Positions 1-8,075 of a stretch of DNA of 14,488 nt are shown one piece after another. This DNA comes from Desulfomicrobiaceae bacterium (lineage in GTDB: Bacteria; Desulfobacterota; Desulfovibrionia; Desulfovibrionales; Desulfomicrobiaceae): NCBI GenBank assembly GCA_003530935.1, contig DPEO01000150.1:2498-16985 (forward strand). The letters run 5' to 3'. Each line of letters opens with the position of its first letter. Position 1 is the first letter of the stretch. Made by a program: the position numbers and the translations under genes. The notes beneath the pieces were generated by a model. That model did no database searches and was not told the DNA's origin. It worked only from the letters and a program-made list of their open reading frames with translations.

Positions 1-338
1 TACTCTCCTTTGGCCGTGGTCACGCGGTAGAGGGCATGCGGCTCCACTGATTGGGAGCGGGCAAAGCCCTGACCTGCCTTGGTGAGCTCCCCTTGGGCGT
101 TCCAGGCCACGGCCGCCGGCGGCCCCAGGACTTCCACGTCCTCCACTGCCTGGACAGGGGCAACGTCTTCCACTTCCACCACCAAACGCCGTGGCGTAGC
201 CGCAGCTCGCACCAATCCGTGATCCAAACGGGCATCCGTCAGGGCTTGATCCAGACGTGTCGCCAACTCCTCTTCCAGCGCCGACAAAAACCGCGCCGGC
301 ATCTCCTCGACACCAATTTCCAAAACAAAATGCGCCAT
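1..338 (-). CDS. glyS: Glycyl-tRNA synthetase beta subunit, N-terminal part (runs off the left edge)
   Basis: Beta chain of the alpha2-beta2 bacterial glycyl-tRNA synthetase, a cytoplasmic enzyme that charges tRNA-Gly; in this family the beta chain mainly recognises and holds the tRNA. Only the first 112 codons lie in the window. The protein begins MAHFVLEIGVEEMPARF, the typical GlyS opening (a family hallmark is ExGxEExP near the N-terminus), followed by a region resembling family members (TPRRLVVEVEDV around residues 49-60, then VLGPP). The ATG at 338 follows a GGAGAAG ribosome site. It lies 21 bases after the glyQ stop, so the two subunits are almost surely co-translated from one mRNA. The frame is open to the edge with no sign of damage. 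Identity is secure; the C-terminal anticodon-binding region is not visible. Confidence 0.95.
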   Translation of the reverse strand, partial: MAHFVLEIGVEEMPARFLSALEEELATRLDQALTDARLDHGLVRAAATPRRLVVEVEDVAPVQAVEDVEVLGPPAAVAWNAQGELTKAGQGFARSQSVEPHALYRVTTAKGE

Positions 339-359
339 ATCTTCTCCGTTCACAACGGG

Positions 360-1238
360 CTATGCATTCACCGAACGCAGCATGGGATGTCCTAGGGCCT
401 GACGCTGCTCCACATACAAACGCGCCACCGTGGATGCCAAGTGCCGAACACGGGCGATATACTGCGCGCGTTCAGTGATAGAGATGGCCCCACGAGCATC
501 GAGGAGGTTGAAGAGATGGGAGCACTTCAAACAATAGTCATACGCCGGCCAGGGGAGATTGGCCTCGCACAGGCGTTTGCATTCCTCTTCGCACGATTGG
601 AAAAAAGACAGCAGCATACCTTTGTTGGAATAATCGAAGTTGTACTTGGATTGCTCCACTTCCGATTGATGGTAGATGTCTCCATAGGTCACGTTTTTGT
701 TCCATTGCAAATCATAAACGGATTCTTTTCCCTGGAGATACATGGTGAGACGTTCCACGCCATAGGTGATTTCACAGCTTATGGGATCGAGATCAATGCC
801 GCCCACCTGCTGAAAATACGTGAACTGGGTGACTTCCATCCCGTTGAGCCAGACCTCCCAGCCCAGTCCCCAGGCTCCCAAGGTGGGGCTTTCCCAGTCA
901 TCCTCCACAAAGCGGATATCGTGCTCAGCCTTGTCGATGCCCAATACTCCCAAGCTCTCCAAGTAAAGCTCCAGCACATTGGCCGGTGACGGCTTCAAGA
1001 TCACCTGAAATTGATAGTAATGTTGGAGACGATTGGGATTTTCACCGTACCTTCCATCAGTTGGCCGACGGGAAGACTCCGCGTAGGCGACATTCCATGG
1101 CTCAGGGCCCAGCACCCGAAGAAACGTGGATGGATTGAACGTCCCGGCGCCCACTTCCATATCATACGGAAAATGCAGCACGCATCCTTGATCTGCCCAA
1201 AATCGCTGCAACTCAAGTATGACATCCTGAAAATACAT
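360..1238 (-). CDS. glyQ: Glycyl-tRNA synthetase alpha subunit
   Basis: Catalytic alpha chain of the tetrameric class II glycyl-tRNA synthetase, forming glycyl-adenylate and passing glycine to tRNA-Gly. The 292-residue product has the usual length. Highly conserved family blocks are visible in order: FWADQGC (13-19), DMEVGAGTFNP (26-36), LGPEPW (43-48), SRRPTDGRYGENPNR (56-70), QHYYQFQVILKPSP (72-85), HDIRFVEDDWESPTLGAWG (106-124), GWEVWLNGMEVTQFTYFQQ (126-144) and FNLLDARGAISITER near residues 242-257. The ATG follows AAGGAG at a 5-base spacing, which fixes the start. It sits between recO (39-base gap) and glyS (21-base gap) on the same strand, as part of the long minus-strand set. I see no T-box-like leader in the short gap before it. 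Identity is essentially certain. Confidence 0.98.
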   Translation of the reverse strand: MYFQDVILELQRFWADQGCVLHFPYDMEVGAGTFNPSTFLRVLGPEPWNVAYAESSRRPTDGRYGENPNRLQHYYQFQVILKPSPANVLELYLESLGVLGIDKAEHDIRFVEDDWESPTLGAWGLGWEVWLNGMEVTQFTYFQQVGGIDLDPISCEITYGVERLTMYLQGKESVYDLQWNKNVTYGDIYHQSEVEQSKYNFDYSNKGMLLSFFQSCEEECKRLCEANLPWPAYDYCLKCSHLFNLLDARGAISITERAQYIARVRHLASTVARLYVEQRQALGHPMLRSVNA

Positions 1239-1277
1239 AACTTCTCCTTGATTATACCCAAAATAGCTTCACGAAAA

Positions 1278-2009
1278 TCAACACCGGGCGCCGTGCGCCC
1301 CTGCATGCAGATCCACGTGCCAGCGTAAAAAATGATCCACCAAGTACCATGTCTCTTCGCGCACCACGGCCGGCAGCTCTTCAGTGGCCCACGATGCAGG
1401 CAACGGCTGGGCAATGCTCCGCAAAAGCGCGATGGTGGCGGGAGAAATGCTCCGCTCTGCTCCGGCGCAGCGGCGGCAGAGCACCGTCCCCTTGGGGATG
1501 GAAAATGCCGGCCGCCCTCCTGGATCCGCACCGCAGCTCCCACAGGCATCGAGCTTGGGAGCAAAGCCCATAGTGAAGATCACATGGGCCCGAAACAACA
1601 CCGGAAAAAAACGGGACACCCCGCGTTCTCCATCAAGGAGCCGCAATGCCTCCACCAAGGCATGGGACACCACGGCGGCCCCATCCGGGGGGATGCAGAG
1701 GCCTTCCACAAAGCGCAGGCAATTGCTGGCCATGCCCAAACGGTCCAAATCCGCTTTCATACGCCCGAACCGCTCCACCAGCGCCCCTTCCCGCAACACG
1801 AGATAGCGATGTCGGCGCTCCCACGCCATGGAAAAATGCACCCGGTCCAGTGGATCGAGGCAGCCGCCGAAGCGGCGGCGACTCCGGCGCCCGCCAAAGG
1901 CAAAGGCCGTGAGCATCCCTTGTGTTGGCGAAAAAAAGCGGACCCAGCAGTCCGCCTCACGCAAGGTGCCCACCCGCAACAGCAGCACCGTTTCGGACCA
2001 GTCCATCAT
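1278..2009 (-). CDS. recO: DNA repair protein RecO
   Basis: RecO acts in RecFOR recombinational repair: it binds ssDNA and SSB and, with RecR, helps load RecA on gaps. The 243-residue product has family length. It shows an N-terminal OB-fold-like segment (about 4-80, starting WSETVLLLRVGTLREAD), a helical C-terminal part, and a four-cysteine zinc-finger pattern: C156-x2-C159 (CGSCG) and C178-x2-C181 (CRRC), seen in many but not all RecO proteins. I start it at the ATG at 2009, whose ATGA overlaps the stop of the upstream rodZ-like gene; a second ATG directly after (2006) is equally possible. A longer frame to 2078 exists but lies inside the rodZ-like gene. The nearest GGGGAGG is about 19 bases upstream, too far to be a normal ribosome site, so translation is probably coupled to the upstream gene. 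glyQ follows after 39 bases. Confidence 0.92.
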   Translation of the reverse strand: MMDWSETVLLLRVGTLREADCWVRFFSPTQGMLTAFAFGGRRSRRRFGGCLDPLDRVHFSMAWERRHRYLVLREGALVERFGRMKADLDRLGMASNCLRFVEGLCIPPDGAAVVSHALVEALRLLDGERGVSRFFPVLFRAHVIFTMGFAPKLDACGSCGADPGGRPAFSIPKGTVLCRRCAGAERSISPATIALLRSIAQPLPASWATEELPAVVREETWYLVDHFLRWHVDLHAGAHGARC

Positions 2010-2977
2010 GGCACGGAAATGGTTCGGACCTCCCCGGGGCGGGTTTCTCCCACCGGAAAAGCCTGCCCATCCAACCACAGCCGTACACCAGCGGCGTTGC
2101 CGAGCTTGAGCCGCAGGGAGGAGGCAAAGCGCAGATCCACCCGTTCTCCCTGGCGTAAAAAATAGTCCGTCACCTTATCGTCGGTCTTGGCCTGCATCCA
2201 ACAGTCTGCAGTCGCCTCCACCCGCATGATGCGAAGCGTTACTGCTTGCGAAGATTGCGACTGCGGCGCAGGCGTGGTCTCCTCAAGGCTTGTCCCTTCC
2301 GAGGTCGAGCCGGGAGAAAACGCTTTTTCGGAAGATGCATTTGCCGCAGCTGGGGGCACAGCCTGCAACGCTTCTTCTTCTGAAGCTGCCGACGCATTGA
2401 GAGAAGCATTCTCGCGGTGAACTACGGGGGCATCCGCCGACGCGCCTGGCGTCGGGCTCGTCTCTTGGGGCGCCGGAAGCGTGCTGCTGGCCGCCGGCAC
2501 CGTCTCGTTGGCCGGCTGGGTCACCAGCGTGGCCGCCTGGCGCAAGGCCACCACCTGAGGGAGGATGTACCATTGAAATCCATACCACCCTCCTACGGCC
2601 ACGACCACGGCGACAAGCCCTCCGGCCACGCGCACCGCCCACGGCCGCCAGCGGTCTTCGTCCTCAGGATGGCGCACGGTGACCCGGATATGGGCGGCCC
2701 GTTCCTCCGGGGCGTCTTCCATTTCATCGGGTACCGGATACGCCCGGGCAAAACGGGCGCAGAGGTCCGTGCCGTCCAGCCCAAGCAAACCGGCATAGCT
2801 GCGCAAAAAGCCCTTGGCGTATACCGGATGGGGCAGACGGCTCGTATCCCCTTCCTCCAAGGCGCCCAACACCGGGATGGAAATCTTGGTGCGCGCCTCC
2901 ACCTCAGCCAGGGAGAGCCCCTTGGCCTCGCGGGCCTCGCGCAATATCTGCCCAATGGCCTGGAGTTCTTCTTGCAT
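2006..2977 (-). CDS. RodZ-like membrane protein: N-terminal helix-turn-helix, one transmembrane segment, C-terminal DUF4115-like domain
   Basis: RodZ family proteins link cytoplasmic MreB filaments to the cell-wall elongation machinery. This 323-residue protein has the full architecture: a cytoplasmic Xre-type helix-turn-helix domain (about 7-75; ILREAREAKGLSLAEVEART, then LEEGDTSRLPHPVYAKGFLRSYA, split here around residues 39-62), an acidic stretch, a single hydrophobic segment (about 113-134, GGLVAVVVAVGGWYGF), a long Ala/Pro/Ser/Thr/Glu-rich linker (about 150-245) and a C-terminal beta-rich domain (246-323) with the conserved DCWMQ motif and WLDGQ. The start ATG follows AGGAGGAGG at a short spacing. 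It lies 17 bases after the SurA-like gene and overlaps recO by ATGA. No mreB, mreC or mreD is in the window, so the shape role is inferred from architecture. The HTH may bind MreB rather than DNA. Confidence 0.88.
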   Translation of the reverse strand: MQEELQAIGQILREAREAKGLSLAEVEARTKISIPVLGALEEGDTSRLPHPVYAKGFLRSYAGLLGLDGTDLCARFARAYPVPDEMEDAPEERAAHIRVTVRHPEDEDRWRPWAVRVAGGLVAVVVAVGGWYGFQWYILPQVVALRQAATLVTQPANETVPAASSTLPAPQETSPTPGASADAPVVHRENASLNASAASEEEALQAVPPAAANASSEKAFSPGSTSEGTSLEETTPAPQSQSSQAVTLRIMRVEATADCWMQAKTDDKVTDYFLRQGERVDLRFASSLRLKLGNAAGVRLWLDGQAFPVGETRPGEVRTISVP

Positions 2978-2994
2978 GCGCCTCCTCCTGCCCC

Positions 2995-3900
2995 TTACAA
3001 CCGCACATCAATGAGCGCCTTGGCCCGCAGCGATGCCATGTACTCCTGGAAACGCTCCTCCAATTTGGGCCGGGCAAGGATTTCCCGAATCTCTTCCCGC
3101 ACTGCATCGATCCCGCCGTCTTCGTCTGTGGTACGTTCACGGACCAAACGCACGACGACCCATTTCCCCTGCACCAAAAACGGTGCGCTCACCTGCCCTT
3201 CGGAAAGCCCCGACAAGGCCTGACGCCAGGTCCCATCCAAATCTTGCCACGCCACCTCCATGACGCCGTCATCCTGACGCGGGCCGATGGAATATTCCCG
3301 CACAGCCTGGTCCATGGTGATGTCGCCTTGATGCACGGCAGCAGCGACTTTGGCGGCATCTTCCTGGCTCGGCAGCACGACAAGCTGCACCGTCAGATGC
3401 CGGCCGGAGCGAAATTGCTGGGCATGGGCGTCGTAGTACGCCTGAATCTCTTCGTCCGTCACAACGACCTTGCGCTGCACCATGAAGCCCAAAATACGCC
3501 GCCGCATGAGATCACTACGGAGCTGCTTCTTGAATTCCTCCAAGGTGATGCCTTGGAGGGTCAGGCCATGCTCGAATTCCGCATCGGAGAGGCGCCGGCG
3601 CGTCTTGAATTCCCGCAGCGCGTTTTCCACATCGCTGTCGGACACGGTCACTTGCAGACGTTCCGCCTCTTGGCGCACCAAAAGATCGTTGATGAGAGAG
3701 TCGAGCACCGCCTTACGCGCGGAGGCCTCGTCCAAAGCGTTGGGGCCAGCTTGGGCGAGGAAGCGGTTGGTCTCCGCTTCCAGTTCACTCCACGTGATGA
3801 TCTCGCCGTTGACCACGGCCACGATACGGTCCACCACCTCGCCCCAGGCAGCCTGGGCGCACACAAAAAATACCAAACCGAACATCCATGCTCCGCGCAT
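2995..3900 (-). CDS. SurA-like periplasmic chaperone / parvulin-type peptidyl-prolyl isomerase
   Basis: Predicted exported chaperone of the SurA/PpiC type, which helps outer-membrane proteins fold in the periplasm. With the start at 3900 it is 301 residues: a signal peptide (about 1-20, hydrophobic core MFGLVFFVCAQAAWG), then the SurA opening EVVDRIVAVVNGEIITWSELE (first 20 residues: EVVDRIVAVVNGEIITWSEL, 21-40), a long helical chaperone region to about 165, one divergent parvulin-like domain (about 165-255, with EYSIGPRQDDG and LSEGQVSAPF) and a helical tail. E. coli SurA is about 430 residues with two parvulin domains, so this is a shorter one-domain form. I chose ATG 3900 because GGGAGAG sits just before it and the signal peptide then begins directly; ATG 3912 or a start at 3957 overlapping mfd are less likely. 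It follows mfd by 43 bases and precedes the rodZ-like gene by 17. Family is secure; PPIase activity is uncertain. Confidence 0.86.
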   Translation of the reverse strand: MRGAWMFGLVFFVCAQAAWGEVVDRIVAVVNGEIITWSELEAETNRFLAQAGPNALDEASARKAVLDSLINDLLVRQEAERLQVTVSDSDVENALREFKTRRRLSDAEFEHGLTLQGITLEEFKKQLRSDLMRRRILGFMVQRKVVVTDEEIQAYYDAHAQQFRSGRHLTVQLVVLPSQEDAAKVAAAVHQGDITMDQAVREYSIGPRQDDGVMEVAWQDLDGTWRQALSGLSEGQVSAPFLVQGKWVVVRLVRERTTDEDGGIDAVREEIREILARPKLEERFQEYMASLRAKALIDVRL

Positions 3901-3943
3901 AGTCTCTCCCATGGTTGTCTTCCGGATTGCGGCCGGGTGATTT

Positions 3944-6900
3944 CTAGCTTTCTGCATCGCCCGCGTCCAGCCCTAAAGCAGGAGCGACAACCTCCCGAAC
4001 GAGGTCCTGCAAAGCGGTGTAGGCGGCCCGTACGCGAGCAGTCAGCCCCTCTCCCGCCAAGGAAAGTTCCAATTTGGCTGGCGGCAGCATGCGGGCGTCT
4101 GTCCGCGCCATGATCCAAGCGACCAAACGCTCCGGATCGATGGGACAGCGGGAGGCGTCCCAATACACCAGGCACTTGTCCTGCCCCAAATCCACCCGCA
4201 CTGCGCCCAAGCGCCACACCGCCTGCTTCACCAACAACGCCGCCACGAACAGGCGCACGGAGTCCGGGATGATGCCAAAGCGGTCGCGCATCTCGTCCAC
4301 CACGGCCTCCACCGCAGCCTCGTCCGGGCTCGACGACAGGGCCTTGTAGTATTGGAGACGCTCCTGACCGTCGGGGATATACTCTTCCGGAATAACCGCC
4401 TGAAATCCCAAGTTGAGCTCCGGCTCGACAAAGGTCTCCACCGCCCCGCCCTGCAGGCGCCGCACCTCTTCCTCCAGCATCTCCAAATAGAGGTCGAGTC
4501 CCACCTTGCCCATGTGCCCGGATTGGGCCTCGCCGAGGATGTTTCCCGCGCCGCGCAGTCGTAAATCCTCCATGGCCACCCGGAACCCAGCACCCAGGTA
4601 GTCCATCTCCAAAACGATTTTCAGCCGCTTCCGGGCGACCTCCGGCAAGGCGTCGGGATTGGGCACCACAAAATAGGCGTACGCCTGGACCGACGAGCGC
4701 CCCACCCGGCCCCGCAATTGGTAGAGCTGCCCCAGGCCAAAGAGGTGGGCCTGATCCACCACCAAGGTGTTGGCCCGGGGGAAATCCAAGCCCGACTCGA
4801 TGATGGCAGTGCACACCAAGATATCCAGTTCTCCATGCCAAAAGCGGTGCATGGTGTCTTCGAGCTCGCGTGCCGGCATCTGCCCATGGGCCATGCCCAC
4901 CCGGGCTTGTGGCACGAGGGATCGCACGAAGGCCGCAGTTTGCTCCAGTCCTTGGATACGATTGAAGACCCAAAACACCTGACCGCCTCGAGCGAGCTCT
5001 CGTTCCAAAATCGGGCGCAAGGCCTCAGGGTCCCGCTCCATGAGCGCAGTTTCCACGGGCTTGCGATCCACCGGCGGGGTCTCGATGACCGACAGTCCCC
5101 GCACCCCGGCGAGTGAAAGTTGCAGAGTACGGGGAATGGGAGTGGCGGTGAGGGTGAGCACGTCCACCGTCGCCCGCATCTTCTTGAGGCGTTCTTTGTG
5201 CTGCACCCCGAAGCGCTGTTCCTCGTCGAGGATGAGGAGGGCGAGATTGGCGAACTCCACGTCTTTGGAGAGCATACGGTGGGTGCCGATGAGCACGTCC
5301 ACCTGGCCTTGGGCCACGGCCCGGAGCACCGTCTTTTGTGTAGCTGGGGGGACAAAGCGGGAAAGCAAGGCCACACGTACGGAAAACGGCTCCATGCGCT
5401 GGCGGAAGGTCTGATAGTGCTGCTCCGCAAGCACGGTGGTGGGACAGAGCAAGGCCACCTGCTTGCCGTCGGCCACAGCCCGAAATGCCGCCCGCAAGGC
5501 CACTTCCGTCTTGCCGAACCCCACATCGCCGCACACCAAACGGTCCATAGGCTCGGGCCGCTCCATGTCCGCCAGGACTTCGGCAATGGCCCGCTCCTGG
5601 TCCGGAGTTTCGTCAAACCCAAAGGTGGCTTCAAAATCCCGGTAAAAGGCCGGCACCGGTCCGTAAGAAAATCCTTTGGCGATCTTGCGGAAGGCGTACA
5701 TCTCCACCAGGTCTCGGGCGATGGCGGCCACCGCCTTGCGTACCCGCTCCCGCGCCTTGCGCCAGCCCGTGGAGCCCAGCCGATCCAAGGCCGGGGCCGC
5801 ACCCTCCGGACCTTGGTAGCGCTGCACGCACCCCAACCGGTCCACCGGGAGATAGAGTTTGTCCTCGTCGGCAAAAAGGAGCAGGAGGAAATCGTTGGCC
5901 ACCTCTCCCATCTGCACACGCGAAAGCCCGCCAAAGCGGCAGACTCCGTAGTCCCGATGCACCAAAAGGTCGCCTTGTTCGAGGCCTTCGAAGGAAGAAA
6001 GCCCCTGAAAAGCCTTGGGCCGGCGGCGGGCCGAAGGGGCCTGCCCAGGATGGAGTGCTGCTTCCGGGATCACCCGCACCCCCGCCCAGGGGAGGGCCGC
6101 GCCCTGGCGTACGCCAGAAACCACAGCGCCGATGCCAGGCTCACGGGGCGGGCCGTCCTGCACCAGGAGCCCCTCTTCCTGGGCAAGGCCTACGAATTTA
6201 CGCCGGGCTCCGGAAGTGGGGAAGCACACCACCACCCGCTCGCCCGCCTGCTGCCAGGACTTCAGGGCCTCCACCACCGCCCGCCACGGCCGTTGCCGGT
6301 CCTCAGGCTTCCAAAAGAGGTCCGTAAAGGTACGAACGGATTCTTCGGCAAGCTCCAGGGCCTGGCCGCGCTGCCCCATGACCAGGTCTTCGCATAAAAG
6401 GCTCGGCCGCCCTTCCAAGAGACGCCGGGCCTCCTGCTCCGTTTGCAGCACCCCCTGACGCGGAAGCCCATCCTGCCAGGTCTGCAAAAAATGCTGCCAC
6501 TCCCACAGGGACTCTTCCAACTTGGGGCGCAGGTTTTGGGCCTCCACCACGACGATCACCGCGTCCTTGGGGATCCAGGCATCGAGGCCATCGAGACCGC
6601 TTTGGGCCAAGCTCAGAAGCGGCAGGCTCCCTTGGCCAAGGCTTTCTTCCAGGCGCTGACGCGCCTGCCGGGAAAGATCACCGGTGCGCGCCCAGCCGTC
6701 CCACAGGCAGCGGGCCTCTTCCACTTGGCGGCAAGATGCCGGCGCCGCCTGCACCGGCACGACGACAGCGTGCTCCAAATCCGCCCGCGAACGCTGCGAC
6801 AACGGTTCAAAAAGCGTAAGCCGCTCCACGGTATCGCCAAAGGTTTCCAGGCGCACGGGCAGTTCCCAGCCCGGTGTGAACACGTCCACGATGTCGCCGC

Positions 6901-7402
6901 GCACGGAAAATTCCCCCACCACGGCCACCAGAGACGTACGGCGGTAGCCAAAGGCCACCAAGGTCTCCACCAAAGCATCGAGGCTGACGTCTTCCCCCCG
7001 ACGGATTTCCACATGCGCGCTGGCGACCATGGCCGGCGAAGGCCATTTGTGGATCAAGTTGTCCAAAGGAAGAAGTAGTGCCCGCGGCCCATTGGTACTC
7101 AAGCTGGAGAGCGCGCTCCAGCGCTCTCCCCAGGTGCCTGGAGAGCCTACCTCGGGGGAAAAGCGCGGCAGGCTGAGATAGCGATGCTCCCCAAGGGGAT
7201 GGCCGGAAGCATCTGCATCGAGCGCGCGCACAAGAGCGCTATAAAGCGCCACATCCGCCCCTGGGGGCGTGAGCAGGACCACAAAATGGCCCGCGCGCAC
7301 CAAGAGTTGGACCAGACAGGCCTGGCCCACAGGCCCGGTCTTGACGAGGCGCAGGCTGCCCCGGGGACGGCTGAGGAAGGAGTGAAGTTCTGGAGGTATC
7401 AA
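3944..7402 (-). CDS. mfd: Transcription-repair coupling factor Mfd
   Basis: Mfd removes RNA polymerase stalled at DNA damage and recruits UvrA for nucleotide excision repair. The 1152-residue length is typical. From N- to C-terminus: a UvrB-like region (about 15-340, including FSVRGDIVDVFTPGWELPVR at 165-184), an RNA-polymerase-interacting domain (about 474-540, GDLLVHRDYGVCRF), and a superfamily 2 translocase with Walker A GDVGFGKTEVAL (625-636), DEEQ box (726-729), motif TATPIPRTL (752-760), IIESGLDFPRANT (867-879) and the RecG/Mfd-type HLFGLGQLYQLRGRVGRS (886-903), then the C-terminal autoinhibitory domain. The longest frame starts at a TTG (7402) with no recognisable ribosome site; an in-frame stop lies within the hairpin just upstream. 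Family alignment from memory fits a start near here, so TTG or a close internal codon is likely. It heads the long minus-strand set and follows a terminator after cheW. Confidence 0.96.
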   Translation of the reverse strand: MIPPELHSFLSRPRGSLRLVKTGPVGQACLVQLLVRAGHFVVLLTPPGADVALYSALVRALDADASGHPLGEHRYLSLPRFSPEVGSPGTWGERWSALSSLSTNGPRALLLPLDNLIHKWPSPAMVASAHVEIRRGEDVSLDALVETLVAFGYRRTSLVAVVGEFSVRGDIVDVFTPGWELPVRLETFGDTVERLTLFEPLSQRSRADLEHAVVVPVQAAPASCRQVEEARCLWDGWARTGDLSRQARQRLEESLGQGSLPLLSLAQSGLDGLDAWIPKDAVIVVVEAQNLRPKLEESLWEWQHFLQTWQDGLPRQGVLQTEQEARRLLEGRPSLLCEDLVMGQRGQALELAEESVRTFTDLFWKPEDRQRPWRAVVEALKSWQQAGERVVVCFPTSGARRKFVGLAQEEGLLVQDGPPREPGIGAVVSGVRQGAALPWAGVRVIPEAALHPGQAPSARRRPKAFQGLSSFEGLEQGDLLVHRDYGVCRFGGLSRVQMGEVANDFLLLLFADEDKLYLPVDRLGCVQRYQGPEGAAPALDRLGSTGWRKARERVRKAVAAIARDLVEMYAFRKIAKGFSYGPVPAFYRDFEATFGFDETPDQERAIAEVLADMERPEPMDRLVCGDVGFGKTEVALRAAFRAVADGKQVALLCPTTVLAEQHYQTFRQRMEPFSVRVALLSRFVPPATQKTVLRAVAQGQVDVLIGTHRMLSKDVEFANLALLILDEEQRFGVQHKERLKKMRATVDVLTLTATPIPRTLQLSLAGVRGLSVIETPPVDRKPVETALMERDPEALRPILERELARGGQVFWVFNRIQGLEQTAAFVRSLVPQARVGMAHGQMPARELEDTMHRFWHGELDILVCTAIIESGLDFPRANTLVVDQAHLFGLGQLYQLRGRVGRSSVQAYAYFVVPNPDALPEVARKRLKIVLEMDYLGAGFRVAMEDLRLRGAGNILGEAQSGHMGKVGLDLYLEMLEEEVRRLQGGAVETFVEPELNLGFQAVIPEEYIPDGQERLQYYKALSSSPDEAAVEAVVDEMRDRFGIIPDSVRLFVAALLVKQAVWRLGAVRVDLGQDKCLVYWDASRCPIDPERLVAWIMARTDARMLPPAKLELSLAGEGLTARVRAAYTALQDLVREVVAPALGLDAGDAES

Positions 7403-7410
7403 GGCGATGC

Positions 7411-7439
7411 AAAAAATGCGGGGATGCGCTCATCCCCGC
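7411..7439 (-). terminator. Intrinsic terminator after cheW
   Basis: Read on the minus strand, a perfect 9-bp GC-rich stem (GCGGGGATG / CATCCCCGC) with a 4-base loop AGCG is followed by ATTTTTT. It begins 28 bases after the cheW stop codon. The geometry is that of a classical rho-independent terminator. Its T-run ends 8 bases before the apparent mfd start, so it separates cheW from mfd, or acts as a partial barrier to read-through. Confidence 0.9.
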
Positions 7440-7467
7440 CTATGGTTAGGGAAAGACACGGGCAGCA

Positions 7468-7938
7468 CTACGCCGCACCGAGGGCGGTTTTCTCATCCCG
7501 GGAAAGGAGCCGGTCCATGTCGAGCATGATGAGCAGGCGGTCATCGAGCTTGCCCACGCCGCTGATGTACTCGGCGTCCAAACCAGCCACCACGGGCGGT
7601 GGAGGCTCCACGGTACTGGCAGGAAGGCGCAGCACTTCCGACACCGCATCCACGATGAAGCCGACCACCGTGGTCCCAATCTCCACCACGATGATGCGGC
7701 TCATCTTGTCGCGCTCCCGGGCCGGGAGCCCAAAGCGCTTGCGCAGGTCGATAACCGGAATGACCTTGCCGCGGAGATTGATGACCCCTTCCACAAAGTC
7801 CGGAGCCTTGGGGACCTTGGTAATGTCCAGCATACGGATGATCTCCTGCACCTGGAGGATGTTCACCCCGAACTCCTCCTCGCCAATGCGGAAAGTCACC
7901 AGTTGCAGTAGGTGATCGTCATGCGCTGTCGTGGCCAT
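7468..7938 (-). CDS. cheW: Chemotaxis coupling protein CheW
   Basis: CheW is the cytoplasmic adaptor that couples chemoreceptors to the histidine kinase CheA. The product is 156 residues, the usual size for a single CheW-like domain. Visible signatures are the opening beta strand LQLVTFRIGEEEFGVNI (11-27), VQEIIR (30-35), the conserved core INLRGKVIPVIDLRKRFG (53-70), VGFIVDAVSEVLRLP (92-106) and the closing region YISGVGKLDDRLLIMLDMDRLL, split at residues 124-144. The start at 7938 follows AGGAGGT at a 4-base spacing; the frame extends to 7968 but without a better ribosome site. It stands alone, closed by the intrinsic terminator at 7411-7439 and divergent from the lysozyme-like gene. No cheA, receptor or other chemotaxis gene is in the window, so it may serve a dispersed chemotaxis or chemosensory system. 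Confidence 0.95.
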   Translation of the reverse strand: MATTAHDDHLLQLVTFRIGEEEFGVNILQVQEIIRMLDITKVPKAPDFVEGVINLRGKVIPVIDLRKRFGLPARERDKMSRIIVVEIGTTVVGFIVDAVSEVLRLPASTVEPPPPVVAGLDAEYISGVGKLDDRLLIMLDMDRLLSRDEKTALGAA

Positions 7939-8009
7939 ACGCACCTCCTGGTCGCCCCATACGGGCATCCGCTCCGAGTGGCAAGGCAGGCCTCGACCCT
8001 CGCGGCATC

Positions 8010-8025
8010 TGGCGTGCTTTGTGCA
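8010..8025 (+). promoter_or_regulatory. Candidate sigma-54 (RpoN) promoter for the lysozyme-like gene
   Basis: The sequence TGGCGTGCTTTGTGCA has the obligatory GG-N10-GC spacing and matches TGGC at -24 and TGC plus A at -12. Two positions around the centre (GT for AC) and one T before TGC deviate from the usual consensus. The predicted start of transcription would be near 8036, giving a leader of about 40 bases before the ATG at 8076. I see no enhancer site that I can name. Assignment rests on the motif alone. Confidence 0.5.
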
Positions 8026-8075
8026 TAAATTGGGACAGACCCTCGTTTGTGGTACTTTTTTGACATGGAGCCCGT

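Noticed and set aside
441..989. Long plus-strand open frame antisense to glyQ
   Set aside because: glyQ is an unmistakable conserved gene across this span; the antisense frame has no ribosome site and no recognisable domain. The same applies to the long frames opposite mfd, glnN and the kinase gene.
1251..1279. TATAAT box on the minus strand directly before glyQ
   Set aside because: A perfect -10 hexamer is present, but transcription would begin inside the ribosome site and the -35 candidate (TTGATT) is 19 bases away, so it is probably chance within an operon gap.
2009..2078. N-terminal extension of RecO to a start at 2078
   Set aside because: The extra 23 codons lie within the rodZ-like gene, look unlike RecO, and the ATGA overlap gives a better start.
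7939..7989. TTGCCA-N17-TATGGG, a sigma-70-like promoter for cheW on the minus strand
   Set aside because: The -35 box is good but the -10 box matches only three of six positions, and the start of transcription would fall on the ribosome site.
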